Assembly: GCA_963556145.1 (NCBI GenBank)
Contig: OY744473.1
Location: forward strand, 3,038,001 to 3,102,000
Source: Hygrocybe punicea
Taxonomy: Eukaryota; Basidiomycota; Agaricomycetes; Agaricales; Hygrophoraceae
Reading direction: 5' to 3'
Length of the DNA: 64,000 bases
Below, piece after piece: positions 22,559 to 34,459 of the stretch (positions are counted from its first letter, which is position 1; each line of letters starts with the position of its first letter). The notes beneath the pieces were generated by a model. It saw only the letters and a program-made list of their open reading frames with translations. It made no database searches and was not told the DNA's origin. The position numbers and the translations under genes are program-made.

Positions 22559-23576
22559 GTTTGCTCGACGACGGGGACAACGACGAGGGCGAAAGCGACT
22601 TTTAAAAAAAAAATGGTTTGAGAAGTAGCCCTATTTGTGTTTATTTGTGTTGTGGCAGATCTAACTTTCGGGTTCCCCGTTCCCTCAGTTTCCGAAAACA
22701 AGCGGCCGAGACGGTTTCCTCCAGAGAAGCTCGTAACCAGCTTTTCGCTCGCCAACCCTGAAATCTCACCGTTGTACTTGTTCAGGATTTCAACTTCAAA
22801 TGTTCAGTATAATTCCGAACGTGGGCCTCAATGCACGGGTATACGTCTTGTTTTGTCAAATTTGAGCTTACTATTGATGCTGCCGGCATGCACAACTGTC
22901 CAGACCGCAGAAGATGATGAGTTGGATCCGGCGCTGTATACTCTGCGCGATAACGGCCCCATAGGCCCTTGACGTTGGCTCTGGCAAAGCTTGTCTTTAG
23001 AGTGAACCTCTTGGGGAGGGTCCTTCCTTTCCTTCAACATGGCAGAGACGTCGACCGCGCAAGTGATATAGCTTGCTTGGTGGTTTCACGCTTCTATCTG
23101 GTGACTGGCCAAATCGTTCTTGCAGGCCAAAGGATCTCAGTGGCCTTATCGGCTGAAAGTGCACCGAATCAGGTCCAAACGTTACCTTGGATGTTTCCTC
23201 CGACGCCATCTTGCAAGGAACGACATCCCGGCTTTCGATTCACAAGTAACGCTCCTCAGATCGAATGGATGGTTATTTCGCCAACATGATTATCGGTAGT
23301 CGATTAACAATCACATTCAAGTTTGTAAATCTATTCGTATTCGTCAAGGCCTTCACCAACAAGACACTTCCTAGTTTCAAGGTGGCTGCCAGGTTGCGCC
23401 GCTCTTGAAGAGAGTAATTGATGAGTATTAAGGGCAATGCTGGATTACAGGAATTATTACATATTGTATACAGTTGGGACGCCCTACTTCTGGAGGAAAT
23501 ACCATGAGACCGGCCAACCATTGAGCTATATATTAACTTTTTGGAGCTTTCAGCAAATTAACTTGCCATACGGAGG
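22559..23576. other. intergenic region with a doubtful small minus-strand gene
   Basis: A minus-strand ATG frame (23209-22997, MASEETSKVTFGPDSVHFQP) and a downstream peptide (ANVKGLWGRYRAEYTAPDP, about 22960-22900) might be exons of one small protein. I could not join them convincingly and recognise no family. The rest shows no clear coding signal; A+T-rich sequence at 23280-23570. Confidence 0.3.
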
Positions 23577-24336
23577 TTACGCGTTCCACTCAACCGTCAC
23601 GTCCATTGCGTCTTCATTCTGCCGACGTCCATCGTCACTGTGAATCTCCCTCGCCGATGTATCCGCGTTTTCGGTAATGCCTTCCTGCCGTTTTGCTTTT
23701 GCTTTTTTGCCCTTGACATTCTTAGCGCTGCGCGGAGTTGATTTGCTCAGACCAGTCATATGGTCCAACTGATGTATATCAGAGATCGTTGGTGTGGTTT
23801 GACGGTCTGGAATCTCTTTATCGCTTTCCTTTGCTTTTCCCTTGGATGTTGCCGAAGTTTCTTGAATTGCAGCATTCTTTGCGTTTAGTCGGACCTCCCT
23901 GAATCGAATGCGGCGTTCCGTAGTGACCACGGGATTAATACACCTCTTGCTTCGATCTTGGTCATCTGATGGGCAGACGTGAGGATAAATATGTGTAGTG
24001 ATGAGGAAAACTCGGGCACCTTTCCCATCAGTGAACAGGAGTTCAGTACCGAGTAGTGAATCGTGCTGGCCCTTGAATACGGTACCCGACAACTGCAGAA
24101 ACGGCGTTGAGCTATCTAAGCCCTGAAATTTTGTAATTCACAAGCGTTACTGACGTCTTTTTATGATTCCGTGAAGAGCTTACGATGAGGCGATACTCTG
24201 AACTGGTAGGGACCAGGGTTGGCTCGATGTTGCCTAGGTCGAGAGTGACAAATATAACCTCTTCACTCTCGTACTCTTCGTCTGGGCCAAATTCATGGAC
24301 TTGTGTGTAACCTGGACAAAGACCCGTTGACGACAT
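23577..24336 (-). CDS. TFIIIC triple-barrel subunit (GTF3C6/TFIIIC_sub6 family)
   Basis: Start MSSTGLCPGYTQVHEFGPDE at 24336. The first exon has EEVIFVTLDLGNIEPTLVPT and SEYRLI. After an intron the second exon supplies GLDSSTPFLQLSGTVFKG and HDSLLGTELLFTD, the triple-barrel signature. A third part is basic and low-complexity (KNVKGKKAKAKRQEG) and ends at 23577. The subunit belongs to the TFIIIC complex that recruits RNA polymerase III to tRNA and 5S promoters. Assignment rests on the barrel motif; the tail is typical of the family in fungi. It diverges from MRM2 with under 90 bp between starts. Confidence 0.75.
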
Positions 24337-24423
24337 GGCGACCCAGATGTTTGTTCCCAAGGCTGCAGCCAAACAAACGCTAGGCTGGCCTGAAACCCTG
24401 GGCAATAACGTTCACAGTTGTGT

Positions 24424-25383
24424 ATGCTCCTACATCCTACGCGGGTGACCTTGTCCCATGCCCTTCCGTCGTCATCTCGTGCTTGGCTGGCGAGACAATT
24501 TCGTGATCCCTATGTGCGGCAACGACTCTCTCATCCTGCAGCCTTCCGCTCTCGATCGGCGTTCAAATTGCTAGAGATTGACGCAAAATATGGAGGATTT
24601 CTCATGCAAAAGGACGTGAGGGCAGTTGTGGATCTGGGCGCGGCTCCTGGTGGGTGGTCGCAGGTTGTAGCAGGCAAGCTGGGATGGACGAAGGTGGAGG
24701 ATTCAGGCCAGTCATCTCGAGATACGAGAACTTCGAGGGAAGCGGGGCATAGTTTGAGCACACGTACTCGGTCTGGAAAGCTTGGAACCTGGAGTTCTTG
24801 TCCCAAACAGGGCGAAGACGAGGGGCTCGATGGACTTGACCTTGACACTGGTGAAAACGAACGCCAAGTCAACGGAAGAGGCACCATCGTCGCCGTCGAC
24901 CTGCTCCCTATCATTTCCATACCAGGCGTTCACACTCTCAAGATCGATTTCCTTTCCCCTCAGGCGGAAACATTAATACAAGGGTTATTCACTTCTGACG
25001 GCAATCCAGACGGAAAGACGGATATCATTCTTTCTGACTTGGCTGCCAACTTTTCTGGCAATAGGATCCACGACATAGAGTCCAGCCTTGAGATATCTCA
25101 GGCCGTCTTTCGCTTTGCAGTGCGACATCTGAGAACGGCGAAAAGTATAGGCAGAACGAGAGGTGGTGTACTTCTGTGCGTATCAGCCTCCTTTGTATCT
25201 TGTTCCCCTGATGTTGTTGCTTGTAGTCTCAAACACTTTACCCACCCACTACTCCAACAATTCCGACTGGAGAATCTAGAACCCAATTTCGGCGACGTGA
25301 AATTCATCAAACCCGACGCAAGTCGTGCGGCTTCCAGCGAAGGATACTGGCTGTGTCAGGGATGGAAAGGTACCGAATCATGA
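24424..25383 (+). CDS. MRM2: mitochondrial rRNA 2'-O-ribose methyltransferase (FtsJ/RrmJ family)
   Basis: An ATG at 24424 gives a basic, Ser/Arg-rich N-terminus suitable for mitochondrial import. RSRSAFKLLEIDAKY carries the first catalytic Lys, VDLGAAPGGWSQVVAG the SAM site, ILSDLAANFSG the catalytic Asp, then LKHFTHPLLQQFRLENLEPN and FIKPDASRAASSEGYWL with Lys and Glu. A 51-nt GTGCGT...TTGTAG segment at about 25175-25225 is open in frame but breaks GGVLL-LKHF, so it is best read as a stopless intron. The expected role is modification of large-subunit mitochondrial rRNA (yeast U2791). Confidence 0.85.
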   Translation: MLLHPTRVTLSHALPSSSRAWLARQFRDPYVRQRLSHPAAFRSRSAFKLLEIDAKYGGFLMQKDVRAVVDLGAAPGGWSQVVAGKLGWTKVEDSGQSSRDTRTSREAGHSLSTRTRSGKLGTWSSCPKQGEDEGLDGLDLDTGENERQVNGRGTIVAVDLLPIISIPGVHTLKIDFLSPQAETLIQGLFTSDGNPDGKTDIILSDLAANFSGNRIHDIESSLEISQAVFRFAVRHLRTAKSIGRTRGGVLLCVSASFVSCSPDVVACSLKHFTHPLLQQFRLENLEPNFGDVKFIKPDASRAASSEGYWLCQGWKGTES

Positions 25384-25625
25384 CCTGACTCGAAGCTCGG
25401 ACTATTCCAGTCAACGCTATGCCTCTCGTCTGCCAAACTCATTGTTCTTGCACATTGACAGACACTGCCCTTGAGAAGAAATGCATGTTCTTACAGACAA
25501 ATACAACTACTAGTATAGGAGAAACGATAGGCATGTCAGTGGAATAAGTCCAAGGGAAAGTGTACTGTTGAGTAGGTAATCAGAAGCAAGACATGACGGA
25601 AGGAACATATTCATACATGCAATGA

Positions 25626-26089
<464 letters not shown>

Positions 26090-26377
26090 GTCGAAGGATG
26101 AGTGATGAGAGTTGGTGAAGTTGAGGTTGAGGTGGTGGTGGTTCAATAACAAGACACGCGCCGTTGATTGGCGTGTTATATATCGAGAAACGCGTCGTCA
26201 CGTGATGAATGCCCGATGCTAGGGTTAGGTTTATGGGTTATAGACTCCGAAATACCTCTACACCGACACCGAGTAATACTTCAACCGCAGGGGACAAGTC
26301 CGTAAATTGGTTGCTATATTAGGTGAGGGAGCTTGACTTGGACGGCTTCACGTCTGCAACGGAGCACCGTGACAGAG
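26090..26377. promoter_or_regulatory. divergent promoter between histone H4 and TyrRS
   Basis: 288 bp shared by two divergent genes. Contains TTATATA (26176-26182, TATA box for H4), CACGTG (26200-26205 region) and GCTAGGGTTAGG at 26218-26229, the inverse of the 12-mer before CMLE. Confidence 0.55.
26218..26229. promoter_or_regulatory. telobox-like 12-mer GCTAGGGTTAGG
   Basis: Exact reverse complement of 11400-11411. It contains one TTAGG/AGGGTT telomere-like unit, a type of site bound by Tbf1/Teb1-like Myb proteins upstream of housekeeping genes in other fungi. Role inferred. Confidence 0.35.
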
Positions 26378-28027
26378 ATGGCGACTGCTGAAGAAAAGTA
26401 CGATCTGATCACCAGGAGACTGCAAGAGGTGCTCGGCGGAGACTCCATAAAAGCTATCCTTGCAGAAGGCAGATCTCCAAAATGTTACTGGGGCAAGTGC
26501 ATTTCACATAGTACCAGCTGCTCCACTGATGCATGTCCAGGTACTGCCCCAACTGGCAGACGTGAGCAATGGTTATTCAATTTTATGTAGCTTTTGGTCA
26601 TGAGCGAGGGGGGGGGGGGGTTACAGCACATCTCGGCTACTTGGTGCCATTAACCAAAATTGCTGACTTCTTGCGAGCGGGAGTAGAGGTACGTATTCCT
26701 TTACGCCTGTCACCTTCAAATTTGTTCTTGACGATTGGTACTCTTTTTCTGAAGGTCACAATCCTCCTTGCAGGTTCGTGGTATGCATTGTCTCCATGTA
26801 CTCTGCTCCTGACGGTTACGTTCTGATCAAAGACATTCACGCATTTCTCGACAATCTGAAAGCTCCCCTGGAGCTGGTCGCTCACCGTACCAAGTATTAT
26901 GAAAACATACTTCGCGCAGTCTTCGCCTCCCTCGGAATCTCTACTTCTAAACTGCGTTTCGTGGTAGGCTCATCCTACCAACTGACGAAAGAATACAATA
27001 TAGACAACTACAGGCTCTGCGCAACGGTGACGGAACACGATGCCAAGAAAGCGGGAGCGGAAGTCGTCAAGCAGGTTGACAGTCCGCTTCTTAGCGGGCT
27101 GCTATACCCTGGATTGCAAGCACTAGATGAACAGTACCTCGGCGTTGACTTCCAGTTCGGTGGCGTCGACCAGGTTGGTCGATACTAAACATGACCGTAC
27201 TCGCTTACCAAACAATACATACTAATATCTGCAGCGCAAAATCTTCACTTTTGCTGAACTTTACCTTCCGCGTATTGGCTATGCCAAACGTGCACATCTG
27301 ATGAACCCAATGGTCCCCGGTCTTGATGGTGGTAAAATGTCCTCTTCCAACCCCAACTCCAAAATCGACCTACTGGACCCACCGGAGATCGTACGCAAGA
27401 AGGTCAAACTCCCGTTTTGCGAAGAGGGCAACATCGTAGAGAACGGCATGTTAGCATTCGTGCAGGCCGTATTAATTCCTATCAGCCAATTGCATTTGGA
27501 ACGCCGACAAGGAAAAACATTGATGGAAACGCAGGAGGGTGAAGGTGCGATTGACGACCAGAAACCTTTCGTCACCGACGATGCCCCAGATGGCACGGTG
27601 TTCACTGTTCAACGCAAAGGCGGCAGTCCGAGACACTATAGCTCCTTCGAGGACATGCAGAATGACTTCGCTGAAAAGGAGTTGCATCCAGGAGATCTCA
27701 AGGCATCTGTTGCGGATGCCATCATCGGACTTTTACACCCAATTCGAAAAGCGTTTGAAGAGAATGAGGAGTGGCAGAAGGTGGCGAAATTGGCATATCC
27801 TGAATCGAGTGCAAAGCCCCTGAAGAAGAAAAAAGTACGTACTGCTGGAGGTGCACAATTTATCTGGAATTCAGCGCAAACCTTTTTAGGAAAAGGTTTA
27901 CCACCCACCACCACCGGGCAAGGGCAAGAACGCCAAAGCTAAGGAGGAGTCCACTAATGGCACTCCTGATACGGTCAACTCTACTGCAGACGACGGACCT
28001 CAAGCGACCGAGGTCACAAAGGAATAA
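26378..28027 (+). CDS. TYS1: cytosolic tyrosyl-tRNA synthetase
   Basis: Start [20 protein letters not shown] at 26378. The HIGH-like site PTGRPHLGY is split by introns after YWG and after [68 protein letters not shown] and the KMSSS loop ([20 protein letters not shown]) follow. The C-terminus is lysine-rich and ends [11 protein letters not shown] after a last intron. It charges tRNA-Tyr in the cytosol. The first intron (26493-26540) uses a GC donor (GGGCAAGT); a run of ten or more G lies in the next intron (about 26607). Confidence 0.93.
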
Positions 28028-28141
28028 ATAATTAGTTGGATTGTTGTATAGAGAGAGCAAGGAGCTTGAACATGACAACAGTCTAAACGAAAGTCAAGTA
28101 TGGGCATACACATCAACAGTACACTTTCTCAGTCTTATTCT

Positions 28142-29925
28142 CTATGATTCTCCTTGCCTCTGAGCCCTTGCCCTCTCCCGACTATTCTTCGTTTCAACTC
28201 GAACATAATCGCCATCCTCTTGAGTGTCTTTCTTGGCTGACATGTACGCCTCACCAAGTACTTGCAGTGCCACCGCCCGCCACTGCGCTTTCTCCCGCGA
28301 AAGAGATGTGTCGGAAAGAACACGTTCGCATGTCTCACGAAGAACGGATTCGATTTCGAGTTTCGTACCCTAAACCGTATCGAAATGTCAGATTACCAAA
28401 GATCGGAGAAATTGAGGAAAAGAAAGAACCTTGAAAAGTGCCTGCAAACCCTTTTCAGCAGCCTGTTCCTCCAACTTCTTCCTCTCATCTGGGCTTAAAT
28501 TCCCCATCTTTTCGGCGGCTTGTATCTGATCAAAGACACTCTTCAACTCGATAGCTGAGCGGAGAGTTGATACCCTAGATGTCAAGATGAACAGTGAAGG
28601 CCGGGAAACCCACATTAAAAAGGCTTTCACTTACGTCTCGCTGAACACGTGGTATTTGCCCTGGACATTATGTAGCCACCCGCCGACACCCAAGAAGGTT
28701 TGGTTGGTCGCGAGATATTGTTTTGCTTTGGAAACATACACAAAGCCAATGGCTTGCAGCAGTTCTACGCCATACGATTCACGTTTGAGTTCCCTTGACC
28801 AATTATTTAATATCGATTTTGATTTCATGGGAGAGAGGGATAAACGTACTCAGCCTCGAGTTCTGATATCGTCCGCCAGCTTTGCATGACATCTTGATCA
28901 TCAAGGCCCGTCGCCGACTCGGTGAAGATGCCCAGCTTCCGCTCGAGATTATCCACAAGTTTGTTGATTCTCTCCTGGCGCCTCGCCGTTTTCTAAGCTT
29001 GTCGGCATATATCTCTCCAGATAAAATGAGAAAGAGAGAGAGAGATTCACCTCTGCACTCTTTTGCCGCTCCTTCTCATCTTTCTTTGCCTTTTCCTCCT
29101 CGCTTAGAATCTCTCTACCTTTGGCATCTCTGAGCCTCTTTTTTCCACCTTCGCTACCTTCACCACCTTCGCCGCCCGCATCAGCCTCCTCAGCCTCCTG
29201 CAGCGCAGCCTTCATGTCTCTCGCAAGACTAATCTGACCGATGATCGGCGCGAACCTGTCTCCGCCAAATATCGCACCGAAGACTTCTTCCGGGTCCACA
29301 TAGCCTCCCTCTGGCGCGCTTTCTTTGGGACCAAACTCGTTGTACTTGGAGCGGAGATTGGGATCGGACAGGGTTTGGTATGCAATCGCAATCTCTTTAA
29401 AACGTTCTTCTGCATGAGGATCGTCAGGGTTCTTGTCCGGGTGGTGCTTAATTGCTAGACGCCCTGTATGGTCGTAACAGATTGGCAAATGTGAACGATT
29501 TGAGGAAATTGAGATGACAAAAGCTCACGATACGCCTTCTTGATATCGTCCGTGGTGGCAGTAACTGGTACGCCGAGTATATCGTAGTATCCCGTCTCTA
29601 GCGGTCTTTCCTGTGTCCCGATTTTCCTCCCCTTCCTTGCAAGCCCTGACTGACTTGTGTTGGACTTGTGTCCATTCGCATTCGCATTGTCCGAACCAGG
29701 GCCGCCACTGGCACTACCACTCCCAGCAAAGTTGGGAACCTGCGCCGGGTAGAATGTGTGCGAGATCACGGACTGGCAGCGGAAACACCGAATTTGGAGC
29801 AAGGTCGACGGACGAGGGAAGGGAACTGGAATGGGGAACTCCAAGTGTGAGCCGCATTGATTGCAGCTGGTGGATAGATGAGGCTGCAGAGGCCGGGAAG
29901 GCAGAATTGGGTATGAGGAGCTCAT
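28142..29925 (-). CDS. J-domain co-chaperone with DnaJ-X domain (CAJ1/DJP1-like)
   Basis: Start [20 protein letters not shown] at 29925. Two CxxC pairs (CNQC, CFRC; residues about 21-50) suggest a small zinc-binding module. The J domain begins about residue 109 ([20 protein letters not shown]) and continues [20 protein letters not shown] with the HPD motif and [28 protein letters not shown] and the alpha-helical charged region, then [20 protein letters not shown] and [20 protein letters not shown] mark the DnaJ-X domain. The protein stimulates Hsp70; yeast relatives act in peroxisomal import or at membranes. Ends GQES-like QRQGES at 28142. Confidence 0.85.
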
Positions 29926-30486
29926 TTGAGATTGATTGCGTGGTTGGAGTATTTCAAGTTGCAGGGGAATAAACGGCTCTCAGCCGCAGCAACGGAACGG
30001 TCCCTTTCTACAAAACTCACGTAGTCACCCAATTTATGTACCGTCACCGAGTACGGCGAGCATGATAGATCATGGCTATGCCGACGGGATGCAAAATTCC
30101 CCTCAACATTTACTTGTTGTCTCATGAAGGAAGCGGTTTGTCTTTGCAGAATGCTTCCGCCGCGACATCTCTTTGAACTCTCATCTTGGTGCCGCCAAAA
30201 TATTCGAATTCTTGCCAGTACTGCGCTTTTGGCATTGGGACTATGCGATCTTAACCGTCCTAACAACAGAAATGTCAATGCCGACATGGGAGCGAATACA
30301 TCATTGCAATCATTGATAGTACATTCATAGAAATCCTTACTAACGACCAAAGCACAAAGTCACAGACAACAAACACAGACAAAGGAGTATTCAAAATTTG
30401 ATCGGCCTGGGCCTCCGATAAGCAGGTCCCACCTAACTCTGGTTGGACCATGTTTCCACAGAGCGGTTTGGCCATCGTGTCTGGCG
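29926..30486. other. intergenic region
   Basis: About 560 bp. A minus-strand open frame (30350-29922) overlaps the J-protein start region and has no recognisable domain or introns, so I do not call it. Nothing else is seen. Confidence 0.4.
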
Positions 30487-31797
30487 TTATAGCCCACCGT
30501 CCATATGCACAATTAACTGGCCGTCATTGGCGGGATCATAATCTGCATATAACCCTAATCTGAAAATTTGGCGCCCGTCCGTCAAGATCGACGTATACAT
30601 CACTCAGAATCTGAAGAGCTCACCGTTTCACCAACTTCTCAATAGCTGGCTTGAGCCTAGATTCTCCGCGCTCGGAATGTAGGCCTTTACCTTGAGAACA
30701 AGAGGTGTGTCTGCAATAAGACCAACCCATTGAGGACTCACCGACGATAAGAGTAAGATTGGCATCGCCTCGTTGTCTCGCCTGCTGAATATAATCTTCA
30801 GCACGAGGTTCGGCCTCTTTCACGAACAAGCCATGCAGATCAACCTTCCCGGGGTTGTCTCCCTGCCCGTGATTTCTTCGATTAATATATGTATCAGCTT
30901 CGAGAGGTAAGCACACACCTTGTTGTTTTCTTGACCGTCGTTGGATTAGCATAGGGCATGCATAATCAAGATCACCATACCTTTGAAAATCCAATCACTT
31001 GCCCTCTGGTCCAGAGCTTCCATTCGTCTCTTACTTACCTCGAATTTGCCCTTGAGCTCTCTCGCTTTCTCCCTATCGCCACGCATACGTGCTTCGTCGC
31101 TCAGTTGAAATAACTTCGTCATGTCATCACCGTAAGCTCTTGCAAGCTCTCGAAGACCTTTATAGTAGTCAGTCGAACTCTGAACAACGGTTTAGTCCTA
31201 CAATATCATCAGTGATTGACAATGAACCTCAGGTTGTAAATCCTGTGGCGCCGGCTGAGGCCGAGGTTCCGTTTGATAATCCTACCTCAGGTTAGCTTCC
31301 GCAACATCAGAACTAATCTGCGAAGAACCTCAGGTTTGGGGTGTTGAGGTGCCGACTGACGACGAGTTTTCGGTCGGTATTCCTGTCGATTCACTTTTAG
31401 CTTTACGTTGTCACGATTAATTGACGACGAACCTCAGGTTTAGGGTGATGAGCCACCTGCTGAGGCTGGGGTTCCGTTTGATAATCCTACCCTCGAGCTC
31501 AGGTTAGCTTCCGCAACGTCAGAACTAATTTGCGAAGAACCTCAGGTTTGGGGTGGTGAGGTGCCGACTGATTGCGAGTTTTCGATCGATATTCCTGTCC
31601 ATCACTTTTAACTTGACATTGTCACGACGACGAACCTCAGGTTTAGGGTGATGAGCCGCCTGCTGAGGCTGAGGTTCCCATCTATGGTCCTGTCGTTCAT
31701 CCGGGGGCGGCTGGATCGGTTCCACAGAGTTAAACCAAGTGGCGACACCGATCACCAAGCCGAGTGCTAGAGTGGCTTTGAGGAAAAACGAGTTCAT
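30487..31797 (-). CDS. membrane-anchored Smr-domain protein with repeated 54-nt exons
   Basis: Exon 1 (31797-31636) encodes a hydrophobic anchor, MNSFFLKATLALGLVIGVAT, and ends HHPKPE. Four exons of exactly 54 nt follow (31594-31541, 31486-31433, 31382-31329, 31281-31228), all phase 0. They alternate two types, EYRSKTRNQSAPHHPKPE / DYQTEPQPQQVAHHPKPE / EYRPKTRRQSAPQHPKPE / DYQTEPRPQPAPQDLQPE. From 31179 a DUF1771 segment begins (TDYYKGLRELARAYGDDMTK). After a 140-nt intron comes the Smr domain: GKVDLHGLFVKEAEPRAEDY, LTLIVGKGLHS, SRLKPAIEKLVKR. The last exon reads LGLYADYDPANDGQLIVHMD. Smr domains are nucleases or nucleic-acid binders; the anchor suggests action at a membrane. Confidence 0.8.
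31228..31635 (-). repeat. tandem exon/intron repeat array inside the Smr gene
   Basis: Two copies of an about 210-bp unit, each holding an E-type and a D-type 54-nt exon plus their introns (GTTCGTCG..., GTTCTTCGC...). Both exons and introns are conserved between copies, showing recent tandem duplication of genomic DNA rather than retro-insertion. Each exon ends CCTGAG and each intron begins GTTC. Confidence 0.85.
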
Positions 31798-32904
31798 GTT
31801 GGAATGAGGGCGCCTGTTAAACAAGCTTTGACACAAGGCCAAGCGTATACTGATTCCGCAGGCGCTAAGCTCGAATGCAAATCCTAAATCGGGACTCACT
31901 GGCAGGCCGCTGGGAGAGAGACGAGCCGCTTCGAGTCCTAATCATCCGTGCATGTGGGTATAGCAGATGGGAAATCCTGAACAACTTCAAGGTTGCTGTT
32001 TGCGTTCCACGACCTCGTTGGAGTATACCGACGGGGCCTACAGTATCAGAGCCTATCCAATGCGACAATATTAATCAGCGAACATATTGGAAGTACAACA
32101 AAAAGACTTGCGCAGGACGTCTAAAATAAAGTTACCGCGCACTGTTGCATAGTTTCGCCAGCAACTTGCTCCTTGCCCGAACGATCCAGTGACTGGGACC
32201 TGTACAAGTTCCGAGGCGAGCGCTACGGGGCTTGCAATTTGTCAAACGCCATCAATCCTCGTCTTGCAACTTGATATAACGCTGACTGGCGAGTTTCTCA
32301 CTAACAGACCCCTGGACCATCTATTGGATCAATGCGAGGACGGTCGTGCCGCAATACGGTATATTTTCAAGTCGTGCCTGACCCAGTATCTTTCGTTGAT
32401 GCAGAATGAACCGGTTGGCGTCAACCATTTCATTCGCTGTTACTCAACTGTCCCTCGACTTCATAAATACAGAGTTTATCGAGGTTGGCAATACAACATG
32501 CTGCTCTGATCAAACACGATAGCTGTCAGAGAACGGTGTTTCACCACGCCAAGAGGACGTCGACCTGAGATTACGCCGTATACGGGCTGGTTTATAGAGC
32601 CATATGAGAACCTGCAATGAATGTAGTAAGAGTTACACTGTTCTTTGATGGGGACTGACTCTTGTGAACGAAGCCTTGGAGAATGGTGCAGTGTAGTTTG
32701 CACCTGGGTACGCTTAGTGATATTTCAACATTCTAACAACATCTCAATCTTGCACTTCAAAGACCAACCCACAAAGCACAACAACAACAATAAACAATCA
32801 GCGAAGAATAGCACAAATCGCACGTTCCAACCTGGACCCTGTCGAAATCATCCTCGACTTCTGACCAGGTTTGACCTCAGCGGTGTGATCGTCGACTGTA
32901 TTCT
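31798..32904. other. intergenic region between Smr paralogues
   Basis: About 1.1 kb. It includes the upstream region of the first Smr gene and downstream region of the second. No ORF of convincing length or splice pattern was found; the plus-strand frame 32189-32509 shows no known motif. An A/C-rich stretch lies at 32760-32800. Confidence 0.4.
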
Positions 32905-33898
32905 TCAAAAACGGATGGCGGGGAGACTACGTCGACGGTCCAGATGAACAATTAGCTGGCCGTCATTGGAAGGATCGTAATCCCAAAGTAATCCCTGTCT
33001 AAAATTGTCCAACTTCTTCATATGTCATATTGATTATCAACTCAAGAAAGCTCACTGTTTCACCAAATTCTCGATGGCTGGCTTAAGCTTAGATTCACCA
33101 TCCAAGGAATGTCGGCCTTTACCTAGAGGAAGAAGAGGAAGTGCGTCTGCAATAAGATCAACCCACTCTCGAGAACTGACCGACGATAAGAGCAAGCTTG
33201 GCATCGCCTCGTTGTCTCGCCTTCTGAATGGAATCTTCAGCACGTGTTTCAGCCTCTTTCACGAATAATCCATGCAGATCAACCTTCCCGGGGTTGTTTC
33301 CCTGCACATGATTTCTTCGATTTGATATATGTATCAGCTCCGAGAGGTATGGACGCACCTTGTTGTTTTCTTGACCATCATCGGATTAGTACAGGACATA
33401 CATAATCAAGGATCCCATCAAGGGGTACCTTTGAAGATCCAATCACTTGCCCTTTGGTTCAGAGCTTCCATTCGTTTCTTGCGTTCCTCGCCTTTGTCCT
33501 TCAGCTCTTTAGCATGCCGCTTCTCGCCACGTCTATATGCCTCGTGGCTTAGTTGAAATGACCTGGCCATTTCGTCACCGTAAGTTCTCGCGAGCTCTCG
33601 TAGAGAGTCATAGTAGTCAGTCGTATTCTGGGCAACAAATTAGCTATAGTATCATAATTAATGGACGGTGGACCTCAGGTTTTAAGCTCTGAGGCGACGA
33701 TTGGGGTTGCGATCCCGATCGATAGTGCTGTCGTTCATATGAAGGTTGAAATTGACCTTGTTCTCTCTGAGTTGGGCGGCGTAGCGATGGAGGTGGAGGT
33801 GAAGGAGGTGGAGGCTTCGACCTGCTAAACAAACTGCTGAGAGTCACAATCAACCAAACAGTTAGAATACTAATGGCTGTGAGCAGGAATGAAGTCAT
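32905..33898 (-). CDS. membrane-anchored Smr-domain protein (tandem paralogue)
   Basis: Start MTSFLLTAISILTVWLIVTL (33898), an N-terminal transmembrane anchor, then a proline-rich stretch ending SSPQSLKPE, the equivalent of a single copy of the repeated exon in the neighbour. The DUF1771 part reads TTDYYDSLRELARTYGDEMA and RRGEKRHAKELKDKGEERKK, RMEALNQRASDWIFK. The Smr domain reads GKVDLHGLFVKEAETRAEDS, LALIVG, KGRHSLDGESKLKPAIENLV, then LLWDYDPSNDGQLIVHLD, stop at 32905. Exon joints match those of the gene at 30487-31797, which confirms the tandem duplication. RNA or DNA cleavage is the family function; target unknown. Confidence 0.78.
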
Positions 33899-34459
33899 GG
33901 TAGAGGGTGTTGATTGTATCGGCCACGGGGTCGTAATGCTAATCGCACGCAGGCGCTTATCGCAAACGTTCCTAAATCTGGTATAGGAACGTTAACAGGG
34001 TATTCCTTACTCCTCGGTGAGTCATACCAGAGTTCGAATAACGACCACCAAGTAAGGTGTAAGCCAGGCCGAGGATCCTGGATCGTCCGTTGAGGTGCGT
34101 CATCTGTTCGAGTCTAATTTTCAAATTGCCCTACTACTACTGGAAGGTCTTCTCCATAATGTGTCAAATTATGAAACCACGCTCTAGCAACCAGAGAGGT
34201 TTGGTCGGGGGGGGGGGGGGGGGGGCGTGTACTGCTTTACTGTGAGACCTGTGGGTAGCATAGCTCCCATCGACGCCCGTCGCTGAGACATAGATCTTCC
34301 GCTGGGGATTCGAGGTTGTTGCGCCGTCAGGTGCACCATTTCCTTTCACGCGCATTGTTCATCGACTTTGTTTCGTGTTGCAGAACGTGACAGATTTCGC
34401 GAGGTACATCGTCGGCACAGTCAACATGGAACCAATGTACATTATTTTAGTAAATTGTC
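33899..34459. other. intergenic region with long poly-G run
   Basis: About 560 bp between the second Smr gene and SLD5. It contains an uninterrupted run of about 19 G residues (34206-34224). No gene seen. The C-run on the minus strand would lie in the SLD5 3' region. Confidence 0.5.

Noticed and set aside
22997..23209. Small gene starting MASEETSKVTF
   Set aside because: Plausible but exons could not be joined and no family is recognised.
29922..30350. 142-codon minus-strand frame upstream of the J-protein
   Set aside because: No domain, no intron pattern, partly overlaps the J-protein 5' end.
32189..32509. Plus-strand frame between the Smr paralogues
   Set aside because: No motif and no match to either paralogue.
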